Source: UBA10649 sp963793105
GTDB taxonomy: Bacteria; Actinomycetota; Actinomycetes; S36-B12
NCBI GenBank assembly: GCA_963793105.1
Contig: CAWBZB010000006.1
Span: forward strand, 124,001-188,000
Direction of reading: 5' to 3'
Length of the DNA: 64,000 nt
A program made the translations under genes and the position numbers. Positions within the stretch are counted from its first letter, which is position 1; each line of letters opens with the position of its first letter. Shown here in pieces: positions 26,711 to 34,735 of the stretch. The notes below the pieces were generated by a model. It saw nothing but the letters and a program-made list of their open reading frames with translations. It did no database searches and was not told the origin of the DNA.

Positions 26711-28234
26711 ATGACGAACACCGACCTCACCGCCCTCTCCCGTCGAGCCCTCGCCTCCTGCGGCGCCGTCCTCGACGACCCGACTGGGGCGCCCGCGCGG
26801 GTGGTGTCCCGCTCCCCCCTGACCGGCCACGACCTGTTCCCGGTCGCCGCCCTCGACGCCGCCGGCATGGATGCGGCCGTCGAGCGGGCGCACGCGGCCT
26901 TCCTCGTCTGGCGCACGGTTCCCGCACCGGCTCGCGGCTTCCTCATCAAGGCGTTCGGCCGGCTCCTCGAGGAGCACAAGGAGGACCTCGCCGACCTGGT
27001 GCAGGTCGAGGTGGGCAAGATCCGGTCCGAGGCCCTGGGCGAGGTCCAGGAGATGATCGACATCTGCGACTTCGCCGTGGGCCTGTCACGTCAGCTCGAG
27101 GGCCGGACGATGCCGTCGGAGCGCCCCGGACACCGGCTGATGGAGACCTGGCATCCGCGCGGGGTGGTGGGCGTGATCTCCGCATTCAACTTCCCGGTCG
27201 CCGTGTGGGCATGGAACACCGCGATCGCGCTCGTCTGCGGCGACGCCGTGGTGTGGAAGCCGTCCGAGCTCACGCCGCTGACCGCCGCGGCATGCTCGGC
27301 GCTCATGGACCGGGCGATCGCCCAGCAGGGCGCTCCCGCCGACATCCACGTTCTTGCCCTGGCGGAGCGCGCTGCGGGCCCCGCGCTGGTGGACAACCCG
27401 CTCGTCGCGGTCGTCAGTGCCACCGGATCGGAGCGGATGGGTGCGGAGGTCGGCCCCCGCGTCGCCGCGCGCTTCGGACACGCGATTCTCGAACTCGGCG
27501 GCAACAATGCCGCGATCGTGGCGCCGTCGGCCGACCTCGAGCTCGCCGTGCGCGGCATCGTGTTCGCCGCCGCGGGCACGGCCGGCCAGCGGTGCACCTC
27601 GCTTCGACGGGTCATCGCGCATGAGTCTGTCGTCGACGATCTGGTCGGGCGGGTCGCGGCGGTCTACGACCGGCTCCCCGTGGGCAGCCCGCTCGACGCC
27701 GACACCCTCGTCGGTCCCCTGGTGAGTGCGGCGGCCTTCGACCGCATGCAGGAGGCCATCGCCGAGGCCGTCGCCGACGGCGGCACCCTGATCGCCGGCG
27801 GGGAGCGCGTCACCGTCGCGGACTGCCCCGACGCCTTCTACGTCCGCCCCGCGCTCGTGCGCATGCCGGCGCAGTCGGCCGTCGTTCGCCGCGAGACCTT
27901 CGCCCCCCTGCTGTACGTCATGACCTACCGCGACCTCGACGAAGCGATCGCCCTGCAGAACGGCGTCCCCCAGGGCCTGTCGTCCAGCATCTTCACGCTC
28001 GACCAGCGCGAGGCGGAGGCCTTCATGTCCTCCGCCGGTTCCGACTGCGGAATCGTCAACGTGAACATCGGCACGTCGGGCGCGGAGATCGGCGGCGCGT
28101 TCGGCGGGGAGAAGTCCACCGGCGGCGGTCGCGAGTCCGGATCAGACGCCTGGCGCGGCTACATGCGACGCGCCACGAACACCGTCAACTACTCGCACGA
28201 GCTTCCGCTTGCGCAGGGAGTGAACTTCGGATGA
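26711..28234 (+). CDS. Aldehyde dehydrogenase, ALDH7 (L-piperidine-6-carboxylate dehydrogenase) type
   Basis: A 507-residue NAD(P)+ aldehyde dehydrogenase. ILELGGNNAAIVAPS holds the general-base Glu and GTAGQRCTSLRRVI the catalytic Cys. The late IVNVNIGTSGAEIGGAFGGE and ESGSDAWRGYMRRATNTVNY are characteristic of ALDH7/AmaB enzymes, which oxidise alpha-aminoadipic semialdehyde in lysine breakdown. Coupled by ATGA to the next gene and close to an FAD amine oxidase, it may belong to an amine or lysine catabolic unit; that link is inferred. The start ATG has CAGACT 6 bases upstream. Confidence 0.85.
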   Translation: MTNTDLTALSRRALASCGAVLDDPTGAPARVVSRSPLTGHDLFPVAALDAAGMDAAVERAHAAFLVWRTVPAPARGFLIKAFGRLLEEHKEDLADLVQVEVGKIRSEALGEVQEMIDICDFAVGLSRQLEGRTMPSERPGHRLMETWHPRGVVGVISAFNFPVAVWAWNTAIALVCGDAVVWKPSELTPLTAAACSALMDRAIAQQGAPADIHVLALAERAAGPALVDNPLVAVVSATGSERMGAEVGPRVAARFGHAILELGGNNAAIVAPSADLELAVRGIVFAAAGTAGQRCTSLRRVIAHESVVDDLVGRVAAVYDRLPVGSPLDADTLVGPLVSAAAFDRMQEAIAEAVADGGTLIAGGERVTVADCPDAFYVRPALVRMPAQSAVVRRETFAPLLYVMTYRDLDEAIALQNGVPQGLSSSIFTLDQREAEAFMSSAGSDCGIVNVNIGTSGAEIGGAFGGEKSTGGGRESGSDAWRGYMRRATNTVNYSHELPLAQGVNFG

Positions 28235-28800
28235 CCGCCATTGACGAGCACCTCGATCGCTTCGACGACCCGCAGCGCTCCGCCCTCGCCGGCACGATTG
28301 CCACCATCCGCGCGACCCTGCCCGGAGCCGTCGAGGTCATCGCGTACGCCATGCCGACGTTCAAGGTCGGCAGCGAGTCAGGCGTCGCCGTGGTCGGCCT
28401 GGATGGCTTCGTCCGGCACAACAGCCTCTTCCCGTACAGCGGGGGCGTGCTCACGCAGTTCGAGCAGCAGTTGGCTTCGTACGTCCAGACGAAGGGCTCG
28501 ATCCACTTCGCCATCGACCGGCCGTTCCCGGCTCCCCTGCTCACGCGCATCCTCAAGACGCGCATCGCCGAGATCAACGCGACCTATCCCAGGAAGTCGG
28601 GCGAGCTGAAGGAGTTCTACGACAACGGTTTCGTCAAGATGTCGGGGAAGGTCAGGAACGACCAGATGCACGGCTACTGGGAATGGTTCCGCCGCGACGG
28701 GTCGATCATGCGGTCGGGCTCCTTCAAGGCAGGCGCCCAGACCGGCGAGTGGACCACGTACGGCCGGGACGGCGTCCCGGTCAAGACGACCCGGTTCTGA
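28231..28800 (+). CDS. DUF1801-like domain fused to a YwqK/MORN-repeat domain
   Basis: A 189-residue two-part protein. Residues 1-110 match the DUF1801 (YdhG-like) fold, with GAVEVIAYAMPTFKVGSE and GSIHFAIDRPFPAPLLTRIL. Residues about 125-185 hold MORN-type repeats as in YwqK proteins (GKVRNDQMHGYWEWFRRDGS, SGSFKAGAQTGEWTTYGRDG). The ATG overlaps the ALDH stop (ATGA) and the next gene begins 3 bases after its stop. No function is known for this combination. Confidence 0.78.
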   Translation: MTAIDEHLDRFDDPQRSALAGTIATIRATLPGAVEVIAYAMPTFKVGSESGVAVVGLDGFVRHNSLFPYSGGVLTQFEQQLASYVQTKGSIHFAIDRPFPAPLLTRILKTRIAEINATYPRKSGELKEFYDNGFVKMSGKVRNDQMHGYWEWFRRDGSIMRSGSFKAGAQTGEWTTYGRDGVPVKTTRF

Positions 28801-28802
28801 CC

Positions 28803-29969
28803 GTGCCCGTTCCCGAGTCGGCGAGCATCGTCATCATCGGCGGCGGCGTCATGGGCACCAGCATCGCCTTCCACCTGGCGGAGGCCGGGGTCCGCGACAT
28901 CCTTCTCCTCGAGCAGGCGCAGCTGGGCAGCGGGTCGACCTGCAAGGCGGCCGGCGGCGTGCGCGCCCAGTTCTCGGACCCCGTCAACATCGCCCTCGGC
29001 GTGCGCGGGCTCGACGCATTCGAGTCCTTCGCCGAGCGTCCCGGCCAGGAGATCGACCTGCGCCAGCCCGGCTACCTCTTCCTGCTCCACACCCCCGAGG
29101 AGGTCGCGGCATACGAGGCGTCGGTCGCCCTGCAGAACAGCATGGGCGTGCCCAGTCGCATGCTGACCGCGGACGAGGCGGTGGCCCTGTCCCCGGCGGT
29201 CGATCCCGACGCAGTTCTTGCCGCCGCCTTCCACCAACGCGACGGCTACTGCTCCCCCGAGTCCGTCGTGCTCGGCTACGCCACCGGAGCACGCCGATAC
29301 GGAGCCACCATCCGGACCGGGGTCACGGTCACCGGGATCCGTACCAGCGGCCACGAGGTCACCGGGGTCGAGACCGATCATGGCCTCGTCGGGACGTCGT
29401 GCGTGGTGTGCGCGGCGGGCGCCTGGTCCCGGCCGGTCGGGGCGATGGCCGGCGTGGACCTGCCGGTCGACCCGCTGCGCCGGCAGATCCTCATCAGCGA
29501 GCCGCTGCCACCGCGACTGCTGCCGCTGCTGCCCGACACGATGCCCATGACGATCGACGCGGGCACGACCTTCTACTTCCATCGCGAGGGCCCGGGCCTG
29601 CTGATGGGCATGTCCTACCAGCGCGAGACGCCAGGCTTCCGCACCGAGTACAGCGAGGCCTGGCTGCCCGACCTGATGGCCGCGATCGAGCATCGAGCAC
29701 CCGCGCTCCTGGACGTCGGAATCGCGCACCGGTGGGTGGGGATGTACGAGGTGACCCCGGACCACAACGCCCTGCTCGGCGAGTCCTCGACGCTGTCGCG
29801 CTTCCTCTACGCCACGGGCTTCTCCGGGCACGGCTTCCTGCAGGGGCCGGCCGTCGGCGAGGTCGTCCGTGACCTCTATCTGGGCGTCGAGCCCTTCCTC
29901 GACGTCGCGCCGTTCAGCGCCGACCGATTCGCTTCGGGCGCCCTGCGCGGCGAGGTCAACATCGTCTAG
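28803..29969 (+). CDS. FAD-dependent amine/D-amino-acid oxidase (DAO/sarcosine oxidase family)
   Basis: A 388-residue DAO-family flavoprotein. The N-terminal VIIGGGVMGTSIAFHLAEAG is the FAD motif; GSGSTCKAAGGVRAQFSD follows. The C-terminal YEVTPDHNALLGESS and ATGFSGHGFLQGPAVGEVV are characteristic of sarcosine oxidase beta/glycine oxidase relatives. It oxidises an N-methyl or primary amine, giving an aldehyde or keto product and peroxide or reduced carrier. The GTG start at 28803 lies 2 bases after the previous stop, so it is cotranscribed with ALDH. The true substrate is unknown. Confidence 0.82.
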   Translation: MPVPESASIVIIGGGVMGTSIAFHLAEAGVRDILLLEQAQLGSGSTCKAAGGVRAQFSDPVNIALGVRGLDAFESFAERPGQEIDLRQPGYLFLLHTPEEVAAYEASVALQNSMGVPSRMLTADEAVALSPAVDPDAVLAAAFHQRDGYCSPESVVLGYATGARRYGATIRTGVTVTGIRTSGHEVTGVETDHGLVGTSCVVCAAGAWSRPVGAMAGVDLPVDPLRRQILISEPLPPRLLPLLPDTMPMTIDAGTTFYFHREGPGLLMGMSYQRETPGFRTEYSEAWLPDLMAAIEHRAPALLDVGIAHRWVGMYEVTPDHNALLGESSTLSRFLYATGFSGHGFLQGPAVGEVVRDLYLGVEPFLDVAPFSADRFASGALRGEVNIV

Positions 29970-30037
29970 TTCGTTGAGTGGTCGGCCGTGCACCTGCGTC
30001 GCGGCGTGCGGACGTGCTGGAGCGCCCACTCGACGGG

Positions 30038-30571
30038 TCAGAGGAGGACGCCCTCGTGCTCGAGCAGGCTCACCTTGATGTCCAGTCCGTAGCCGTAGCC
30101 CCCCAGTCCGTTCGAGGCGACCACCCGGTGGCACGGGATGAACGGCGCGACGAGGTTGGACGAGCACACGGTGCCGGCCGCGCGGGCGGCCCGCGGACGC
30201 CCGGCCCGGCGGGCCAGGCCGGCGTAGGTGTCGATGCTTCCCGCGCGGATCTGCCGCATCGCCCTCCACGCCTGCTGCTGGAAGGGGCCGCCCGGCTGGC
30301 TGACGGACACCTCCTCGAGGGCGTCCAGGTCCCCATCGGCGTATCGCGCCAGCACGTCCTTGATGAACGGGACCGTGCTGCGCGGCCGGACGTCGTACCC
30401 GATCGGGATCCGCTCCACCGCGTCCTCGAGGTCCCGGTAGGTCGACGCCACGACGGCGCCGTACTCCGACGGCCCGAGATCACCGGCGGCGTGCGGGTCC
30501 ACGACCACCACGATCGGTCCTGCGGGCGTGCGGTACGTGGCGGCCAGCAGTGTCCCCGCCGGATGCGACAT
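30038..30571 (-). CDS. ogt: Methylated-DNA-[protein]-cysteine S-methyltransferase
   Basis: A 177-residue O6-alkylguanine-DNA alkyltransferase. The active-site motif PFIPCHRVVASNGLGGYGYG carries the acceptor Cys; PFQQQAWRAMRQIRAGSIDTYAG is the typical helix-turn-helix region, and VCSSNLVAP precedes the active site. It repairs O6-alkylguanine by one-time transfer of the alkyl group to itself. The ATG at 30571 lies 2 bases after the DAHP synthase stop on the same strand, so it is cotranscribed. Confidence 0.92.
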   Translation of the reverse strand: MSHPAGTLLAATYRTPAGPIVVVVDPHAAGDLGPSEYGAVVASTYRDLEDAVERIPIGYDVRPRSTVPFIKDVLARYADGDLDALEEVSVSQPGGPFQQQAWRAMRQIRAGSIDTYAGLARRAGRPRAARAAGTVCSSNLVAPFIPCHRVVASNGLGGYGYGLDIKVSLLEHEGVLL

Positions 30572-30573
30572 GA

Positions 30574-31902
30574 CTACCGCATCATGAGCATGTCGGCGAC
30601 GAGGAAGGCGAGCTCCAGGCTCTGCTCGCGGTTCAGCCGCGGATCGCAGGCGGTTTCGTATCGGTCCCCGAGGTTGCCCTCGAGAACGCCGCCGGTCCCG
30701 CCCACGCACTCCGTGACGTCATCGCCGGTGAGTTCGATGTGGATGCCGCCCGGGATGGTCCCGAGGTTGCGATGGACCTCGAAGAAGCCCTCGACCTCGG
30801 TGACCACGTCGTCGAACAGCCGCGTCTTGTGTCCGGACAGCGCCTCACGGGTGTTGCCGTGCATCGGATCGCACACCCACACGACGGGTACGCCGCTGGC
30901 GTCCACCTTCTGCACGATGCTCGGCAGTACGTCGCGCACCTTCGCCGAACCCATGCGGGTGATCAGGGTCAGGCGACCCGGGATGCGGTCCGGGTTCAGC
31001 AGCTCGCACATCTGGACGACCTCGTCCGGCTCCGCCGTCGGGCCGAGCTTCACGCCGATCGGGTTGTGGATCGTCGAGGCGAAGTGCACGTGCGCCCCGT
31101 CGAGCTGGCGCGTGCGCTCACCGATCCACAGGAAGTGCCCGGAGACGTCGTACGGCAGCCCCGTCCGGGAGTCGATGCGCGTCAGCGCCCGCTCATAGTC
31201 GATCGAGAGCGCCTCGTGGGCGGCGTAGAACTCCACCCGCTGCAGCTCTTCGGGGTCGGCACCGATGGCATGCATGAACGACAGCGCCCGATCGATGTCG
31301 GCCGCCATGGCCTCGTACCGCTGACCGGCAACAGAGTCCCGCACGAAGTCCTGGTTCCACGCGTGCACCTGACGCAGGTCGGCATAGCCGCCCTGCGTGA
31401 AGGCGCGAACGAGGTTGAGCGCCGCACTCGATGCGTTGTAGGCACGCACGAGACGCTGCGGATCCGGGCGACGGCCCTGGGGCTCGAAGGCGAGTGCGTT
31501 GACCGCGTCCCCGAAGTACGACGGCAGCTCGACTCCCCCGCGGCTCTCCAGGAGCTGCGAGCGCGGCTTGAAGTACTGGCCCGCCATGCGGCCGACCTTG
31601 ATCACGGGCAGCGAGGCGGCGTAGGTGAGGATCACCGACATCTGCAGCACGGTCTTCAGCCGAGCCCGGATGGAGTCGGCGTTGTTGCCCGAGAACGTCT
31701 CGGCGCAGTCGCCGCCCATCAGGACGAAGGCGCGTCCCTGGGCTGCCTCGGACAGGCGGGTCGCGAGCACGTCGCACTCGCCGGCGAAGACGAGCGGGGG
31801 AAGGCTGGACAGCTCGTCGAGAGCCGCCTCCAGCTCGGCCCGGTCCGGCCAGGGCGGCTGCTGGGCAGCCGGCAGGTCCGGCCAGGTGATGGCGTCACGC
31901 AT
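30574..31902 (-). CDS. aroG: Class II 3-deoxy-7-phosphoheptulonate (DAHP) synthase
   Basis: A 442-residue plant/mycobacterial-type (class II) DAHP synthase, the first step of the shikimate pathway. Diagnostic segments are FVLMGGDCAETF, the metal/substrate region VGRMAGQYFKPRS, VHFASTIHNPIGVKLGP and VVWVCDPMHGNTREALSGHK. The C-terminal GGIHIELTGDDVTECVGG and DPRLNREQSLELAFLVA complete it. The length is normal. The promoter hexamer TAACCT ends 6 bases before the ATG and lies within the terminator hairpin of the upstream phosphofructokinase gene. Confidence 0.94.
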   Translation of the reverse strand: MRDAITWPDLPAAQQPPWPDRAELEAALDELSSLPPLVFAGECDVLATRLSEAAQGRAFVLMGGDCAETFSGNNADSIRARLKTVLQMSVILTYAASLPVIKVGRMAGQYFKPRSQLLESRGGVELPSYFGDAVNALAFEPQGRRPDPQRLVRAYNASSAALNLVRAFTQGGYADLRQVHAWNQDFVRDSVAGQRYEAMAADIDRALSFMHAIGADPEELQRVEFYAAHEALSIDYERALTRIDSRTGLPYDVSGHFLWIGERTRQLDGAHVHFASTIHNPIGVKLGPTAEPDEVVQMCELLNPDRIPGRLTLITRMGSAKVRDVLPSIVQKVDASGVPVVWVCDPMHGNTREALSGHKTRLFDDVVTEVEGFFEVHRNLGTIPGGIHIELTGDDVTECVGGTGGVLEGNLGDRYETACDPRLNREQSLELAFLVADMLMMR

Positions 31903-31908
31903 CCCACA

Positions 31909-31914
31909 AGGTTA
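31909..31914 (-). promoter_or_regulatory. Probable leaderless -10 of the DAHP synthase gene (TAACCT)
   Basis: Minus-strand TAACCT ends 6 bases before the ATG at 31902 and overlaps the foot of the hairpin at 31911-31950. Confidence 0.55.
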
Positions 31915-31950
31915 GGGCACGGGGCGGAGTGCTCCGACCCGTGCCCTGAC
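31911..31950 (-). terminator. Terminator hairpin of the phosphofructokinase gene
   Basis: 31911-31923 pairs with 31938-31950 (13 bp, one G-T), and an inner 5-bp stem CGGAG/CTCCG stacks above it. It begins 24 bases beyond the pfkA stop in the direction of transcription. Confidence 0.75.
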
Positions 31951-31974
31951 GCCTGCTCACCCAGCGGCGAGGTC

Positions 31975-33000
31975 CTATCCGAAGAAGGACTTCGCCTCCT
32001 CGTATCGCTCGATCGGCACGGTCTTCAGGACGCCCGTGGCCTCCTGGAGCGGGACCCGGACGATGTCGGTGCCCTGGAGGGCCACCATGGTGCCCCAGGC
32101 CTCGTCCTTGACTGCCGTGATGGCGTTCAGGCCGAACCGGGTCGCGAGGACGCGGTCGAACGCGGTCGGGCTCCCGCCGCGCTGGATGTGCCCGAGGACG
32201 GTCGTGCGCGCCTCGTGTCCGGTGCGCTCCTCGACCTGCTGGGCGATCCACTCGCCGATGCCGGACAGTTTCACGTGCCCGAACGAGTCCAGGGACTGGT
32301 CCTTCGTCACGAGCTGGCCTCCCTTGGGCAGTGCGCCCTCGGCGACGACGATGATCGGTGCGTAGCTCTGCTGGAAACGGGACTCCACCCAGCCCACGAC
32401 CTCGTCGAGGTCGAACTCGACCTCGGGGATGAGGATCGCGTTCGCGCCACCGGCCATGCCGGAGTGCAGCGCGATCCAACCCGCATGCCGACCCATGACC
32501 TCGCAGATCAGGATGCGGTGATGCGACTCCGCCGTCGTGTGCAGTCGATCGATGGCCTCGGTCGCGATGCTGACGGCAGTGTCGAAGCCGAAGGTGTAGT
32601 CGGTCCCGCTCAGGTCGTTGTCGATCGTCTTGGGCACGCCGATCACGTGGAAGCCGTGCTCGGTCAGCGTCGTGGCGACGCCGAGGGTGTCCTCGCCGCC
32701 GATGGCGATCAGCGCGTCGATACCGAGCTTCTCGAGGTTCTCCTCGGTGCGCTCGATGCCGCCGTCGATCTTCACCAGGTTGGTGCGGGAACTGCCGAGG
32801 ATGGTGCCGCCACGAGGCAGGATGCCGCGCACCTGCGGAATCCCCAGTTCCATGGTCAGGCCTTCGAGCGGACCCTTCCAGCCGTCGCGGAAGCCGACGA
32901 ACTCGTAGCCGTACTCCGACACGCCACGACGGACGAGGCCGCGGATCACCGCGTTCAGGCCTGGGCAGTCTCCGCCACCGGTAAGCACTCCGACGCGCAT
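31975..33000 (-). CDS. pfkA: 6-phosphofructokinase, group III, pyrophosphate-type active site
   Basis: A 341-residue phosphofructokinase. MRVGVLTGGGDCPGLNAVIRG is the N-terminal loop and PKTIDNDLSGTDYTFGFDTA holds the catalytic Asp. The phosphate-donor loop reads GGEDT and the later motif PKTIDND. At the E. coli-equivalent positions 104 and 124 these give Asp and Lys, as in pyrophosphate-dependent enzymes; ATP enzymes have Gly at 104. EVMGRHAGWIAL and GHIQRGGSPTAFDRVLATR complete the family signature. Pyrophosphate use is an inference from these residues. The ATG has AAAGGGTG upstream, and the gene is divergent from glpK. Confidence 0.9.
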   Translation of the reverse strand: MRVGVLTGGGDCPGLNAVIRGLVRRGVSEYGYEFVGFRDGWKGPLEGLTMELGIPQVRGILPRGGTILGSSRTNLVKIDGGIERTEENLEKLGIDALIAIGGEDTLGVATTLTEHGFHVIGVPKTIDNDLSGTDYTFGFDTAVSIATEAIDRLHTTAESHHRILICEVMGRHAGWIALHSGMAGGANAILIPEVEFDLDEVVGWVESRFQQSYAPIIVVAEGALPKGGQLVTKDQSLDSFGHVKLSGIGEWIAQQVEERTGHEARTTVLGHIQRGGSPTAFDRVLATRFGLNAITAVKDEAWGTMVALQGTDIVRVPLQEATGVLKTVPIERYEEAKSFFG

Positions 33001-33151
33001 GGGTCACGCACCCTTTCGTGAACGGGCTCGTGGCCCGGATCCCGCCGGGTGCGGTCCACCCGACTCGAGACTCCAAGCGTAGCCGCGGCTGCAAGCGCTG
33101 TCACGGCCAGCGAGGGTGGGCCGTGGCTCCGCGCAGGCCGGCCGCGGGAAC

Positions 33152-33157
33152 TAGGGT
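33152..33157 (+). promoter_or_regulatory. Probable leaderless -10 (TAGGGT)
   Basis: TAGGGT ends 6 bases before the ATG at 33164. Confidence 0.5.
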
Positions 33158-33163
33158 CGGAGC

Positions 33164-34639
33164 ATGCCCGCCATCCTCGCGATCGACGCCGGCACGACCG
33201 GGATCACCGCCCTGGTCGTGGACGGGAACGCGACCGTTCTCGCCCGCGGCTACCAGGAGTTCCCGCAGCACTTCCCGGCCGATGGCTGGGTCGAGCACGA
33301 CCTCGGTGAGATGTGGTCGGCGACGCTGGCCGCGACCAGGCAGGTGCTCGCCGCGGTCGACGTCGAGCTCGTGGCCGTCGGCATCACGAACCAGCGAGAG
33401 ACCGCCTGCCTGTGGGACCGAGAGACCCTCGGGGCACCACGCCGGGCCATCGTCTGGCAGGACCGCCGCACGGCCAGCCTGTGCGAGACCCTGCGCGAGG
33501 ACGGTCACGAGCCGACGATCACCGAGCTCACCGGACTGCGGCTGGACCCGTACTTCACCGCCACGAAGCTCGCCTGGATCCGCTCGAACGACCCGCATGC
33601 GTGGAGCGGGGTCGAGTCCGGCCGCACCGCCGTCGGCACCGTGGACTCCTACCTGGTCGCCCGCATGACCCGCGGCCTGTCCCACATCACCGACGCGACC
33701 AATGCCTCGCGGACCCTGCTCTACGACCTGCAGACCGGCGCGTGGAGCGAGGAGCTCTGCGCCGTCTTCGGTGTCCCGATCGAGTCGCTCCCGGAGATCG
33801 TGCCGTCGTACGGATCACTCGCGCGCACGGATCCGGACGCCTTTCTGGGCCTGGACCTGCCGATCGCCGGCATCGCGGGCGACCAGCAGGCCGCCCTCGT
33901 CGGACAGGCCGGCTTCACGGTCGGGTCCGCGAAGTGCACCTACGGGACGGGGTCGTTCCTCCTCGTGCACACGGGCGACCGGATCCGGCGCTCCGGGCAC
34001 GGGCTGCTCACCACAGTGGCTCTGGCTCATCCCGACGGTCGGCGAGACTTCGCCCTCGAGGGAGCGGTGTTCGTGACCGGGGCCGCGGTGCAGTGGCTGC
34101 GGGACGGTCTGGGGATCATCGACTCCGCCAGCGAGATCGAGGCCCTCGCCGCCAGCGTGCCGGACTCCGGAGGCGTGGTGTTCGTGCCGGCCCTCACCGG
34201 CCTCGGCGCCCCCGAATGGGACCCGACCGCGCGCGGGCTGATCATCGGCATCACCCGCGGCACGACCCGGGCACATGTGGCCCGGGCCACCCTCGACGCC
34301 ATCGCGTTCCAGGTTCGCGACATCGTCGACCTGATGCGGCGCGACGGCGGGGTCACCCTCCATCGGCTCTCCATCGACGGGGGCGCGGCCGTCAACGACC
34401 TGCTGTGCCAGCTGCAGGCCGACGCCGTGCGCCTCCTCGTCGATCGTTCCGCTGAGCTGCAGACGACGGGGCTCGGGGCCGCCTTCCTCGCGGGCCTGGG
34501 CGTGGGCGTATGGCCGTCGACCGATGCGCTCGCCAGCACGCGGCGGTCGTCGGGGATGTTCGAGCCCGGACCCATCGACCAGGTGATGCACGACCGATGG
34601 CGCGAGGCGGTCGCCCGCAGCCGTCGCTGGTCGACCTAG
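33164..34639 (+). CDS. glpK: Glycerol kinase (FGGY family)
   Basis: A 491-residue FGGY carbohydrate kinase. ILAIDAGTTGITALVVD is the N-terminal phosphate loop. VAVGITNQRETACLWDRET and AIVWQDRRTASLC hold the glycerol-binding Arg-Glu and Asp residues of glycerol kinases. GIAGDQQAALVGQAGF, KCTYGTGSFLLVHTGD and LSIDGGAAVNDLLCQLQAD complete the pattern. It phosphorylates glycerol to glycerol-3-phosphate. No glpF or glpD is adjacent. Hairpin repeat copy 2 follows, then convergent plsC. Confidence 0.88.
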   Translation: MPAILAIDAGTTGITALVVDGNATVLARGYQEFPQHFPADGWVEHDLGEMWSATLAATRQVLAAVDVELVAVGITNQRETACLWDRETLGAPRRAIVWQDRRTASLCETLREDGHEPTITELTGLRLDPYFTATKLAWIRSNDPHAWSGVESGRTAVGTVDSYLVARMTRGLSHITDATNASRTLLYDLQTGAWSEELCAVFGVPIESLPEIVPSYGSLARTDPDAFLGLDLPIAGIAGDQQAALVGQAGFTVGSAKCTYGTGSFLLVHTGDRIRRSGHGLLTTVALAHPDGRRDFALEGAVFVTGAAVQWLRDGLGIIDSASEIEALAASVPDSGGVVFVPALTGLGAPEWDPTARGLIIGITRGTTRAHVARATLDAIAFQVRDIVDLMRRDGGVTLHRLSIDGGAAVNDLLCQLQADAVRLLVDRSAELQTTGLGAAFLAGLGVGVWPSTDALASTRRSSGMFEPGPIDQVMHDRWREAVARSRRWST

Positions 34640-34670
34640 CCGCGCCCTCGCCCTCGCGCTCTCGCCCTCG

Positions 34671-34732
34671 CGCGAGTGGCCACTTGTTGCTGCTCTTCGG
34701 GGCCTCGGAGCAGCAACGACTGGCCACTCGCG
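34671..34732. repeat. Dispersed hairpin repeat, copy 2
   Basis: A 25-bp stem (34671-34695 with 34708-34732) with one mismatch and one G-T, and a 12-base loop; the foot is CGCGAGTGGCCA. It lies between convergent glpK and plsC and is related to copies at 6836 and 62744. Confidence 0.85.
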
Positions 34733-34735
34733 AGG

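Noticed and set aside
29970..30037. Fourth copy of the dispersed hairpin between the FAD oxidase and ogt
   Set aside because: GTTGAGTGG and CCACTCGAC can pair, but the loop is over 40 bases and the GGCCA...GTTGC core is missing.
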